From: an uncultured Faecalibacterium sp.
GTDB taxonomy: Bacteria; Bacillota; Clostridia; Oscillospirales; Ruminococcaceae
Direction: 5' to 3'
Length of the DNA stretch: 16,970 nt
Assembly: GCA_902463905.1 (NCBI GenBank)
Contig: CABQHF010000015.1
Coordinates: 1-16,970, forward strand
The position numbers were made by a program, and so were the translations under genes. Below the pieces are notes generated by a model, which saw nothing but the letters and a program-made list of their open reading frames with translations, did not search any database and was not told where the DNA came from. The first letter of the stretch is position 1; each line of letters begins with the position of its first letter. Positions 1 through 6,004 of the stretch are shown piece by piece.

Positions 1-1
1 C

Positions 2-361
2 GACCAGGCCGAGACTTATGTCCGCACCCGCCGCAGCATCGGCGTGGGCACCAACAAGGCCCGCATGGTGCGGCAGGAAGCCTACATCAAACAGCTGTCT
101 GTGCAGCTGGATGAAAAACTGCAGCGGGATCAGAGCTTTGCTTCGGATGCCTACGACGCCCTGCAGCCCTACCTGACCACCAGCATGGCTAAAGGTCAGC
201 TGGTGAACGAGGCCTGGGCAGCAAAGGACTACACCCGGCTGGACACCATCAAGCCTGATGGCACCTATCAGGTCGGGGAGGACGGCTTCATGGAATTCTA
301 TCCGGATGCTGATGCCCTGCAGCAGGCGGTGCTGCAGCTGTTTTACGAAAAAGTTGAATAA
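2..361 (+). CDS. LytR-CpsA-Psr (LCP) family protein, C-terminal part (5' end outside window)
   Basis: The frame is open from base 2 to a TAA at 359-361, giving the last 119 residues; the true start lies upstream of the window. The segment DQAETYVRTRR...RMVRQEAYIKQL matches the arginine-rich signature of LCP proteins, where a Tyr-x-Arg-x-Arg stretch and a later Arg-x-x-Arg-Gln bind the polyprenyl pyrophosphate head group. The known role of the family is to transfer undecaprenyl-linked glycopolymers (capsule, teichoic acid, exopolysaccharide) onto peptidoglycan at the outer face of the membrane. That fits the Wzz/CpsD/CpsB genes just downstream. Residues after the signature form the usual helical C-terminal part. 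The N-terminal membrane helix and catalytic Asp residues are not in the window, so activity cannot be judged. The family call is fairly sure; the exact polymer is unknown. Confidence 0.75.
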   Translation, partial: DQAETYVRTRRSIGVGTNKARMVRQEAYIKQLSVQLDEKLQRDQSFASDAYDALQPYLTTSMAKGQLVNEAWAAKDYTRLDTIKPDGTYQVGEDGFMEFYPDADALQQAVLQLFYEKVE

Positions 362-406
362 ATGTGCGGCTGCACATTTAGATAGAGAAGATCCGGGTAC
401 GGATCT
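360..406 (+). other. two small hairpins between LCP gene and secreted-protein gene
   Basis: An 8-bp perfect inverted repeat AAATGTGC-ggct-GCACATTT (360-379) starts inside the LCP stop codon. A second, AGATCC-gggtac-GGATCT (389-406), ends just before the AAAGGGG ribosome binding site of the next gene. Neither is followed by a T-run, so I do not call a terminator. They may stabilise mRNA ends or be chance. Confidence 0.3.
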
Positions 407-421
407 GAAAGGGGTACTATT

Positions 422-1012
422 ATGAAAAAGATCATGAGCATCGTACTTTCTGCAGCTGTTCTGATGAGCATTGCTGCCGGCACGGCTTTTGCGGTGGGTT
501 CCACGCCCAGCAAGACTGGTTCGGATGCGGACGCAGGCAATGCAAGCTATACCATCACCGGCACCGGCGAAGGTCTGGAGATCAATGTGAAGGTCACCGA
601 GGTGTCGGAGACCGAGGAAGCCGCACTGAAGGCTGCAAACGGTGATCTGACTGGCTATGCAAATGCACAGGTGGCTGGCACTGCAGCCAAGCTGCTGGGC
701 ACCACCGCACAGAACACCACGGTGAACGAGGTCAAGCAGCTGATCGTTTCCGGTTACAAGGCCGATATGGGCGACGCCGCCATCAGCGTGCCGTTTGCTG
801 CACTGCCTGCCAAGGGCACTCAGGTGGCCGTGGTGATCAAGGTGGTCAACAAGGGCGTTGTCAACTGGGTCACCGTGCCCGGCGTGGTGGAAGAGAAGGT
901 GTTCGTGGGCAGCACCAAGGCTGTGCGCTGCATCACCTTCATGCTGGACGGCACCACCCTGCTGAACGTGCAGGCTGGCAAGGCTACCGTTGCCGCCGTC
1001 ATCGCAAAGTAA
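422..1012 (+). CDS. small secreted protein of unknown function (196 aa)
   Basis: ATG at 422 has a good ribosome binding site (AAAGGGG, 8 nt upstream). Residues 1-24 are a classical Sec signal peptide: MKK basic start, a hydrophobic core (IMSIVLSAAVLMSIAAG) and a probable cleavage after AFA. There is no lipobox cysteine, no second membrane helix and no cell-wall sorting signal, so the mature protein of about 172 residues is probably released or held non-covalently. It is rich in Ala, Val, Thr and Gly, and its alternating hydrophobic pattern suggests a beta-rich fold. I recognise no domain. It sits between an LCP ligase and the capsule chain-length/kinase genes and is followed by its own terminator, so it may be expressed more strongly than, or separately from, the downstream genes. 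A role in polysaccharide export or attachment is only a guess from position. Confidence 0.8.
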   Translation: MKKIMSIVLSAAVLMSIAAGTAFAVGSTPSKTGSDADAGNASYTITGTGEGLEINVKVTEVSETEEAALKAANGDLTGYANAQVAGTAAKLLGTTAQNTTVNEVKQLIVSGYKADMGDAAISVPFAALPAKGTQVAVVIKVVNKGVVNWVTVPGVVEEKVFVGSTKAVRCITFMLDGTTLLNVQAGKATVAAVIAK

Positions 1013-1025
1013 AAACTGAACATCT

Positions 1026-1061
1026 GCGGCGCTTCCCTCCGCAGGGCAGCGCCGCTTTTTT
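1026..1061 (+). terminator. intrinsic terminator after secreted-protein gene
   Basis: The inverted repeat GCGGCGCT (1026-1033) / AGCGCCGC (1048-1055) is followed by six T (1056-1061). It lies 13 nt after the secreted-protein stop and 60 nt before the Wzz-like gene, so it either ends the upstream transcript or partly attenuates expression of the capsule regulatory genes. Confidence 0.8.
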
Positions 1062-1120
1062 GGCGTTGATGCGGGAAGGAAAAGGATCCCGGACAATGGA
1101 AAACAAAGAGGAGTGAAACT

Positions 1121-1945
1121 GTGCAACAGGAAAAACTGGAACGGAACAACGCGGTTTCCGCGGTGCGGCAGCCCGAAGGACAGGAAGAAGAGACCATTGA
1201 TCTTCTGGAACTGTTCATGGGTCTGCTGGCCTACTGGAAGCTGATCTCGGCCACGGCACTGGTGGGTGCGGTGCTGGCTGCGTTTTACACCTTTTTCATG
1301 GTCACGCCCATGTACAAGGCCACGGCGACCATCTATGTGGTAAGCCGTGATGATTCGGTGCTGAACCTTTCGGATATCCAGATCGGCAGCGCCCTGACCA
1401 GCGACTACATCAAGGTGTTCGAGATGTGGGAGGTGCACGAAAAGGTCATCAGCGCACTGGATCTGGATTATACCTATAACCAGATGGCCAGTATGCTCAG
1501 CGTGACCAACGCCACCGATACCCGTATGCTGGATATCACGGTGACCGATGCAGACCCCGAAGAGGCTGCGGCCATCGCCAACGAGTACGCCGAGGTGGGC
1601 AGCAAGTACATCTCGGAGAAGATGAAAACCGATGAACCCACCATGATGTCCACCGCGCGGGTACCGGCTAACCCCTACAGCCCCAGCAAGGCCAAGAACA
1701 TCCTGCTGGGCTTCCTGCTGGGCTTTGTGCTGTCCTGCGGCGTGGTGGTGCTGCGGGTACTGCTGGATGATACCTATAAGACCGCCGATGATGTCCGCAA
1801 GTATGCGGGCATGGTGGTGCTGGCCTCGGTGCCGCTGGCCGGCGGCAGCAAGGCCGAAGAGGGCAGCAACTTCCAGCGCCGCATGAAGCGTCTGGGCAAG
1901 GATATCCGCCGCCGTGTGGGCGGCAAAGCCGGGAGGAACGCATGA
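1121..1945 (+). CDS. Wzz/CpsC-type chain-length determinant, activator of the tyrosine kinase
   Basis: The start is GTG at 1121, supported by AGAGGAG about 7 nt upstream. The 274-aa protein has the Wzz layout: a short cytoplasmic N-terminus, a first membrane helix near residues 35-59 (YWKLISATALVGAVLAAFYT), an extracytoplasmic domain of about 130 residues, a Pro-rich NPYSPSK motif near 185, and a second membrane helix near 191-212. It ends in a basic cytoplasmic tail. In Gram-positive systems such proteins (CpsC, YwqC, CapA) set polymer length and bind and activate the separate BY-kinase encoded next to them. Here that kinase gene follows directly with an ATGA overlap, which implies translational coupling. 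Family and role are confident; no specific gene name is assigned because the locus type is unknown. Confidence 0.9.
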   Translation: MQQEKLERNNAVSAVRQPEGQEEETIDLLELFMGLLAYWKLISATALVGAVLAAFYTFFMVTPMYKATATIYVVSRDDSVLNLSDIQIGSALTSDYIKVFEMWEVHEKVISALDLDYTYNQMASMLSVTNATDTRMLDITVTDADPEEAAAIANEYAEVGSKYISEKMKTDEPTMMSTARVPANPYSPSKAKNILLGFLLGFVLSCGVVVLRVLLDDTYKTADDVRKYAGMVVLASVPLAGGSKAEEGSNFQRRMKRLGKDIRRRVGGKAGRNA

Positions 1946-2682
1946 AACAGCTGAAAATCACGAAATTTGCGGAACTGGACTATGCGGGCAGTGAGGCGTT
2001 CAACACCCTGAGCACCAATCTCTCCTTTGCGGGCGAGAATGTGAAGAAGATCATGCTCACCAGCTGCCACTCTTCGGAGGGCAAGAGCTACCTGAGCATG
2101 AACCTGATGCGCACACTGGCACAGCGCGGCATGAAGGTGGCGCTGGTGGATGCCGACCTGCGCCGCAGCATGATCAACAGCGATTACGGCATCCAGTTCG
2201 AGGGCAATGCAAAGGACGCAAAGGGCCTTTCGCACTTCCTGGCCGGTATGGTGGGCATGGAAGAGGTCATCTACCAGACCAACATCCCCGGTGCCATCAT
2301 GGTGCCGGTGGGCCGCGATGTGCCTAACCCCTTGGCCCTGCTGAGCAATGAGCACTTTGCCGAGCTGCTGGACACGCTGGCAAAGATGGTGGACTATGTG
2401 ATCGTGGACGCCGCCCCGCTGGGCGTGGTCATTGATGCAGCAGAGATCGCCAAGGCCTGCGACGGCACCCTCATCGCCGTGCAGTACAACGATGTGCGCC
2501 GGCAGGAGCTGTTGGATGTGAAGCAGCAGATCGAGCAGAGCGGCTGCCCCATCCTGGGCACCGTACTCAATCAGGTGGATTACGACAGCTATCTGAGCCG
2601 CAAATACTATTACAAATCGTACAACAAATACGACTACTACAACAAGTATTACAAGCACAATCATTCGAAAGAGAAAAAATGA
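1942..2682 (+). CDS. CpsD/CapB-type bacterial tyrosine kinase (BY-kinase)
   Basis: ATG at 1942 overlaps the upstream stop (ATGA). The 246-aa protein carries a P-loop (LTSCHSSEGKSYLS, near residues 33-46), a Walker A' motif (VALVDADLRRS) and a Walker B motif (YVIVDAAPLG), the diagnostic trio of BY-kinases. The P-loop is divergent (SEGKSY rather than GEGKST), a kind of variation I believe occurs in clostridial members. The last 35 residues form a tyrosine cluster with 11 Tyr (YDSYLSRKYYYKSY... to KYYKHNHSKEKK), the expected autophosphorylation tail. The protein is soluble and should act with the Wzz-like membrane partner encoded immediately upstream; cycles of tail phosphorylation control polymer assembly. 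Dephosphorylation would normally be done by the CpsB-type phosphatase encoded next, but that gene looks damaged. Confidence 0.92.
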   Translation: MKQLKITKFAELDYAGSEAFNTLSTNLSFAGENVKKIMLTSCHSSEGKSYLSMNLMRTLAQRGMKVALVDADLRRSMINSDYGIQFEGNAKDAKGLSHFLAGMVGMEEVIYQTNIPGAIMVPVGRDVPNPLALLSNEHFAELLDTLAKMVDYVIVDAAPLGVVIDAAEIAKACDGTLIAVQYNDVRRQELLDVKQQIEQSGCPILGTVLNQVDYDSYLSRKYYYKSYNKYDYYNKYYKHNHSKEKK

Positions 2683-3224
2683 GCAGCTTTACGGATTACC
2701 ACGCACATTTCGTCTACGGCGTGGATGACGGCGCCTGCACGCGGGAAGAGATGTTCGCCATGCTGTATACCCCGGCGGCATCCTACGCAGCAGAGGAACG
2801 CAGCCTCATCACCCTGGGCGGCACCGACTGGGTGCTGCTGGAGTTCGTGCCCGATGTGACACCGGACGAGGTGGAAGCAGCGCTGCAGCAGTTCACCCGC
2901 TGCGGTTACCGGGTGCTGCTGGCGCACATTGAGCGCTACCCCCGGCTGGCCCGGAGCGGCGCACTGCCCCGCCTGAAGGAGCAGTACGGCATCCGCTGTC
3001 AGGTGAATGCCGCCACCGTGCTGGACGGCGGGTTCTTCCAGCGGCGGCGGCTGGATCGCTGGCTGAAGGAGGGCATCGTGGATGCCATCTCCTCGGACGC
3101 GCACAACTGCTCCACCCGCTGCACCCGGATGCGCCCGGCCTATGAGCGCCTGTACGCCAGCCTTGGCCAGCAGGGAACGGATGCACTGTTTAGCGGAAAC
3201 GGTGTTTCGCTGTTGAAAGATTGA
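2679..3224 (+). CDS. CpsB/CapC-type PHP-family tyrosine phosphatase, apparently internally deleted
   Basis: ATG at 2679 overlaps the kinase stop (ATGA). The 181-aa product begins with the PHP metal-binding motif (DYHAHFVYGVDDGA, residues 6-19) and keeps the later motifs AHIERY (residues ~87-92) and SDAH (~145-148). CpsB/YwqE-type enzymes are about 240-255 residues long. Between the first helix and the LYTPA segment they carry a stretch including an ATPH motif and a Glu (GAE) that bind the catalytic metals. In this protein EEMFAML runs directly into YTPAASYAAEERS, so roughly 60-70 residues are absent while the frame is kept. The known role is Mn-dependent dephosphorylation of the BY-kinase tyrosine tail. 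This copy probably has lost or altered catalysis, although it may still fold or bind. It could be a recent in-frame deletion; a read error is unlikely to produce this. Confidence 0.75.
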   Translation: MSSFTDYHAHFVYGVDDGACTREEMFAMLYTPAASYAAEERSLITLGGTDWVLLEFVPDVTPDEVEAALQQFTRCGYRVLLAHIERYPRLARSGALPRLKEQYGIRCQVNAATVLDGGFFQRRRLDRWLKEGIVDAISSDAHNCSTRCTRMRPAYERLYASLGQQGTDALFSGNGVSLLKD

Positions 3225-3228
3225 AACC

Positions 3229-3322
3229 GTCGAAATAGCCATTTCCTGGTGGGATTTCTGGTCAGAATGCGCATAAGCAGGATCAGGTTTCCCCCGGAAA
3301 TGGCTTTTTGTGCCTTTTCGAC
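3229..3322 (+). other. 94-nt nested inverted-repeat structure (possible terminator or structured RNA)
   Basis: Arms that nest in order are GTCGAAA (3229-3235) with TTTCGAC (3316-3322), AGCCATTTCC (3237-3246) with GGAAATGGCT (3296-3305), a GGGA/TCCC pair inside, and CTGGTC with GATCAG (one G-U) around a 17-nt loop. The right inner arm runs into TTTTT (3305-3309), so the structure could act as a long-stem terminator of the capsule genes. Its length and nesting exceed a simple terminator. It lies just upstream of a candidate promoter for the regulator gene. Confidence 0.5.
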
Positions 3323-3331
3323 AGAAAAAAC

Positions 3332-3360
3332 TTGCTTAAATGACGGTTGCGTGATAAACT
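3332..3360 (+). promoter_or_regulatory. candidate sigma-A promoter for the response-regulator gene
   Basis: TTGCTT (3332-3337), a 17-bp spacer and TAAACT (3355-3360) match the housekeeping promoter layout moderately (7 of 12 consensus positions). The predicted start is about 40 nt before the regulator ATG at 3407. Confidence 0.4.
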
Positions 3361-3406
3361 TACATAGAAAAAGGGAATTTGCGATGGAAAGCAGGAGGTG
3401 ATATGG

Positions 3407-4249
3407 ATGAAAATTCTGGTTGTGGACGACGGACAGCTTGCAATCAATTCTCTGATCCGTATCTTATGCAGAGTGGCTCCGGATTGCGATTATATCAGTG
3501 CGATAACGACAGACGATGCTTTGAACTGGCTGCGTCAGGGTCCGATGGACGTAGCCTTTTTGAATTTGGAGATGCCGGGCATGAATGGCCTTGCCCTTGC
3601 CCGCATGATCCAGAAGATCCAGCCGCGCTGCAATCTGATTGTGGTGACGGAACACCCTGAGTATGCGCTGGAAGCGCTGCAGATCTTTGTCAGCGGCTTC
3701 CTGCTCAAACCGGCTAACGAGGCTGATGTGCGCAATGTGCTGGAAAATCTGCGGTATCCGGCCGAGGATGTGCCTGCGGGCGTCAAAGTGCAGTGCTTCG
3801 GTAATTTTGAGGTGTTCGTGGGCGGGCGTCCGCTCTCGTTCAAGCGCAGTAAGAGCAAGGAACTGCTGGCCTATCTGGTGGATCGCAACGGTGCCACCTG
3901 CACCAACGGCGAGATGCTGGCTGTGCTCTGGGAGGACAAGCCCGATACGGCGTCCCTGCACAGCCATCTGCGCAACCTGATCTTTGACCTGAACCATACG
4001 CTGGAGGACGCCGGTGTGCGCGGGCTACTTGTGCGCGGCCGCAGTACACTGGCCATCGACACCAGCAAAGTAGAGTGTGATTACTACAACTTCCTGCGGG
4101 GCGACCGCTCCACCATCAGCAGCTACCGCGGCGAGTATATGACCCAGTATTCCTGGGCCGAGGTCACCCGCTCGGCACTGCGCCAGCAGGCCATTGCCAG
4201 CCAGAAGGGCGGCCTGCCCAGCTATTACGTCCCGCCGACAGGGTTCTGA
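3407..4249 (+). CDS. orphan response regulator with receiver and SARP-like DNA-binding domain; phospho-acceptor Asp replaced by Asn
   Basis: I place the start at ATG 3407, 8 nt after a perfect AGGAGG (3393-3398); a GTG at 3398 lies inside that site and is unlikely. The product is 280 aa. Residues 1-118 form a CheY-like receiver: acidic pair D7-D8, the LNLEMPGMNG loop, T81 and K101-P102. The residue normally phosphorylated is N53 (codon AAT at 3563-3565) instead of Asp. Residues ~125-220 are an OmpR/SARP-type winged helix (VQCFGNFEVFVGG...RSKSKELLAYLVDRNG...LAVLWED). The rest resembles the start of a bacterial transcriptional activator domain (YYNFLRGD...YRGEYMTQYSWAE) but is short. No histidine kinase is encoded nearby. 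With the acidic pocket, Thr and Lys retained, it is probably a phosphorylation-independent or otherwise modulated regulator, perhaps of the adjacent polysaccharide genes (inference from position). Confidence 0.85.
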   Translation: MKILVVDDGQLAINSLIRILCRVAPDCDYISAITTDDALNWLRQGPMDVAFLNLEMPGMNGLALARMIQKIQPRCNLIVVTEHPEYALEALQIFVSGFLLKPANEADVRNVLENLRYPAEDVPAGVKVQCFGNFEVFVGGRPLSFKRSKSKELLAYLVDRNGATCTNGEMLAVLWEDKPDTASLHSHLRNLIFDLNHTLEDAGVRGLLVRGRSTLAIDTSKVECDYYNFLRGDRSTISSYRGEYMTQYSWAEVTRSALRQQAIASQKGGLPSYYVPPTGF

Positions 4250-4273
4250 GCTGACAAACTTATATAAAAAACG

Positions 4274-4311
4274 AAGCCCCGTGTGTTCCGCATCGTGAAC
4301 ACACGGGGCTT
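4274..4311. terminator. bidirectional intrinsic terminator between convergent genes
   Basis: A 15-bp perfect stem AAGCCCCGTGTGTTC (4274-4288) / GAACACACGGGGCTT (4297-4311) has an 8-nt loop. T-rich sequence follows on the plus strand, and an A-run (4265-4271) precedes it, giving T's on the minus strand. It ends the regulator gene and the convergent apbE gene. Confidence 0.92.
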
Positions 4312-4344
4312 TTGCTTATGAGATAAATTTCCGGAAATTTCCGG

Positions 4345-5451
4345 TTACTTCCGGGTGTGGCTCTCCCAGCCGCTGGAGGTGACCACCTGCTTGTCCGGGG
4401 TACACCACATGGCTTCCACGCCGTCCAGCGATTCCACCAGCTTCTGGCCCTCTTCCAGCGGCATGCAGAACAGGCCGGTGGTCAGGCAGTCGGCCTGGCC
4501 GGAATCCCTGCTCAGCACGGTCACGCTGTTGAAGTAGGCGGCCGGCCACAGGGTGTCCGGGTCGATCAGGTGGTGGTAGCGCTTGCCGTCCACTACAAAG
4601 TAGCGCTGGTAGTCGCCGCTGGTCACCAGTGCCAGATCGCTCATGTTGATGGCGCTGCCGAACAGGGAATCGGAGGTGTTGGTGTACACCTCCGAGGCGT
4701 CCCAGGGGTTCTCCACGCCGCCGGTCCACTGGCTGCCGTCGGGCTTGGTGCCGATGGCGCGCAGGTTGCCGCCAACGCTCACCAGTGCACTGGTCAGGCC
4801 GCGGGCCTGGGCTGCCTGGCACACCATCTCCACGGCGTAGCCCTTGCCCACGCTGCCCACGTCCAGAGACATCTCCGGGTCGGTCAGGTAGACGGTCCTG
4901 GCCTCGTCGTCGATCACCATGTTGTTGATGCTGCAGTGCTGGGCGGCGGCCTCCAGTTCCTCCTGGGTGGGCAGAGTGTTGTCGACCTCGTTCTGGTTGC
5001 TTTCGGCAGCCTCGCGGTAGTCGTGCCAGATGCGCAGCACGCTGCCCATGGCCACGTTCAGCTTGCCGTTGGTGGTGTCGTACATCTGGCGGGCCAGCTC
5101 CAGCATGGACAGGATGCGGTCGTCCACCTGCACAGGGGCCTTGCCGGCGTTGTCGTTGATGGTTTTCACATTCACCACGCCGTCGTAGTCGTTGTAGATG
5201 TCGTACAGCTGGTTGTAGGCCTCCAGGTCGGCGTGCAGGGCGTCCATCTGCCGGGTGAACTCCTCCTCGCTCTCGCAGTAGGCGATCACCTGGGTGACGG
5301 TGTCGAACACATCATAAAAGATGGTGCTGTAACGGGTCAGCTCCTGCTGGGGTTCGCTGGAACTGGAACCGGCGCAGCCGGCCAGCATGCTCAGGCAGAG
5401 CACGGCCGCCAGCAGCCCGGCGGTGAGGCGTTTGAACAGGGTGGTTTTCAT
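4345..5451 (-). CDS. apbE: ApbE-family FAD:protein FMN transferase, lipoprotein
   Basis: The gene reads from ATG at 5451 to a TAA at 4345 (368 aa). The longer open frame upstream of 5451 is rejected because this start has AAAGGAG 11 nt before it and opens a lipoprotein signal peptide with lipobox LAGC (Cys26). Family motifs in order are NVKTINDNAG, GKLNVAMGSVLRIWHDYR, LDVGSVGKGYAVE, SALVSVGGNLRAIG, YFVVDGKRYHHLIDP with the conserved His pair, and a C-terminal ADCLTTGLFCM. ApbE enzymes work outside the membrane and attach FMN from FAD to Thr/Ser of partner proteins such as RnfG/NqrC-type flavoproteins; divalent metal binds near the conserved Asp/Thr. No flavoprotein target is encoded in this window. 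The start overlaps the stop of the upstream DUF3783 gene (ATGA), so the two are co-translated. Confidence 0.93.
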   Translation of the reverse strand: MKTTLFKRLTAGLLAAVLCLSMLAGCAGSSSSEPQQELTRYSTIFYDVFDTVTQVIAYCESEEEFTRQMDALHADLEAYNQLYDIYNDYDGVVNVKTINDNAGKAPVQVDDRILSMLELARQMYDTTNGKLNVAMGSVLRIWHDYREAAESNQNEVDNTLPTQEELEAAAQHCSINNMVIDDEARTVYLTDPEMSLDVGSVGKGYAVEMVCQAAQARGLTSALVSVGGNLRAIGTKPDGSQWTGGVENPWDASEVYTNTSDSLFGSAINMSDLALVTSGDYQRYFVVDGKRYHHLIDPDTLWPAAYFNSVTVLSRDSGQADCLTTGLFCMPLEEGQKLVESLDGVEAMWCTPDKQVVTSSGWESHTRK

Positions 5452-5870
5452 CGGGGCTGGTTCTCCTTTGCTGCGGTAAAGGCGGTGTGCTCCTCCTGCA
5501 GATGGGCCAGCAGATCGCCGAACACCCAGCTGCGGTTGGAGGGGGTCACCACGGCTTTGAGGGGGATGTTCACCTGTGCCTGCCTGAGCAGATCCAGCAG
5601 GGTATCCACATCTTTTTCCTTGAAGTTGGCCAGCACCAGAGCCGAGGGGTAAGCGCCCGGCTCCAGAACTAAAGTACGGGGAGACCTGGTCTCCACTTCG
5701 CCCAGCAGCTGGGCCACGGTCTTGCCGGCATCGGCAGGTGCCACGGGCAGCACCTTCATGCCAAAGGCGGGAGCCATGCCGTCCAGCTTGCCGCGGTCGG
5801 CGGCGGAAAGGTTCCAGCCCAGTGCCAGCGGGACACCGGCGTTCTGGTTGCGTGCAATATGTGCTTTCAT
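5448..5870 (-). CDS. DUF3783 domain-containing protein (140 aa)
   Basis: ATG at 5870 is followed by a protein with the features I associate with DUF3783: an N-terminal LGWNL segment, a central LVLEPGAYPSALVLANFKEKDVDTLLDLLR block and a C-terminal LKAVVTPSNRSWVFGDLLAHLQEEH block. It has no signal peptide or membrane helix, so it is cytoplasmic. Length and layout fit the whole family domain. The function of DUF3783 is not established. A GAGG lies about 12 nt before the start. The stop overlaps the apbE start by four bases, so the two genes form one unit, but I know of no proven link to flavinylation. A longer reading frame extends upstream to 6101, but it runs through the promoter-like and terminator sequence and is not credible as coding. 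Confidence 0.8.
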   Translation of the reverse strand: MKAHIARNQNAGVPLALGWNLSAADRGKLDGMAPAFGMKVLPVAPADAGKTVAQLLGEVETRSPRTLVLEPGAYPSALVLANFKEKDVDTLLDLLRQAQVNIPLKAVVTPSNRSWVFGDLLAHLQEEHTAFTAAKENQPR

Positions 5871-5917
5871 TGAAAAATGACCTCGTTTCAGAAGTGAACT
5901 GCAAAATACACTATAGT

Positions 5918-5923
5918 ATAACA
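5918..5923 (-). promoter_or_regulatory. possible -10 box for the DUF3783-apbE unit
   Basis: On the minus strand an AT-rich stretch reads TTATACTATAG about 45-50 nt before the DUF3783 ATG and contains TATACT/TATAGT -10-like hexamers. I find no good -35 at 17 bp, so this is tentative; the position is approximate to a few bases. Confidence 0.3.
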
Positions 5924-5960
5924 CAAAAACGCGGAAAAGAAAATGAGGAACCGGCACGCA

Positions 5961-5992
5961 AAAAAGGCAGCGACCGCAGCCACTGCCTTTTG
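5961..5992 (-). terminator. intrinsic terminator of aroF
   Basis: On the minus strand, AAAAGGCAG (5991-5983) pairs with CTGCCTTTT (5970-5962), and a run of six T follows the stem start. It lies 13 nt after the DAHP synthase stop and separates that gene from the DUF3783-apbE unit. Confidence 0.8.
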
Positions 5993-6004
5993 GAACGCGC
6001 AGGC

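Noticed and set aside
1942..2682. Kinase considered inactive because of the SEGKSY P-loop
   Set aside because: I believe similar variants occur in clostridial BY-kinases, and the catalytic Lys-Ser, Walker A' and Walker B motifs are retained, so activity is plausible.
3398..3406. GTG start for the response regulator
   Set aside because: The GTG is part of the AGGAGGTG ribosome binding site; ATG at 3407 gives the standard MKILVVDD beginning.
4357..5652. 431-codon plus-strand frame over apbE
   Set aside because: Low-complexity Val/Gly/His/Ala translation antisense to a clear ApbE gene.
5452..5904. N-terminal extension of apbE
   Set aside because: The frame runs through the DUF3783 gene; the start at 5451 gives a lipoprotein signal peptide and has a ribosome binding site.
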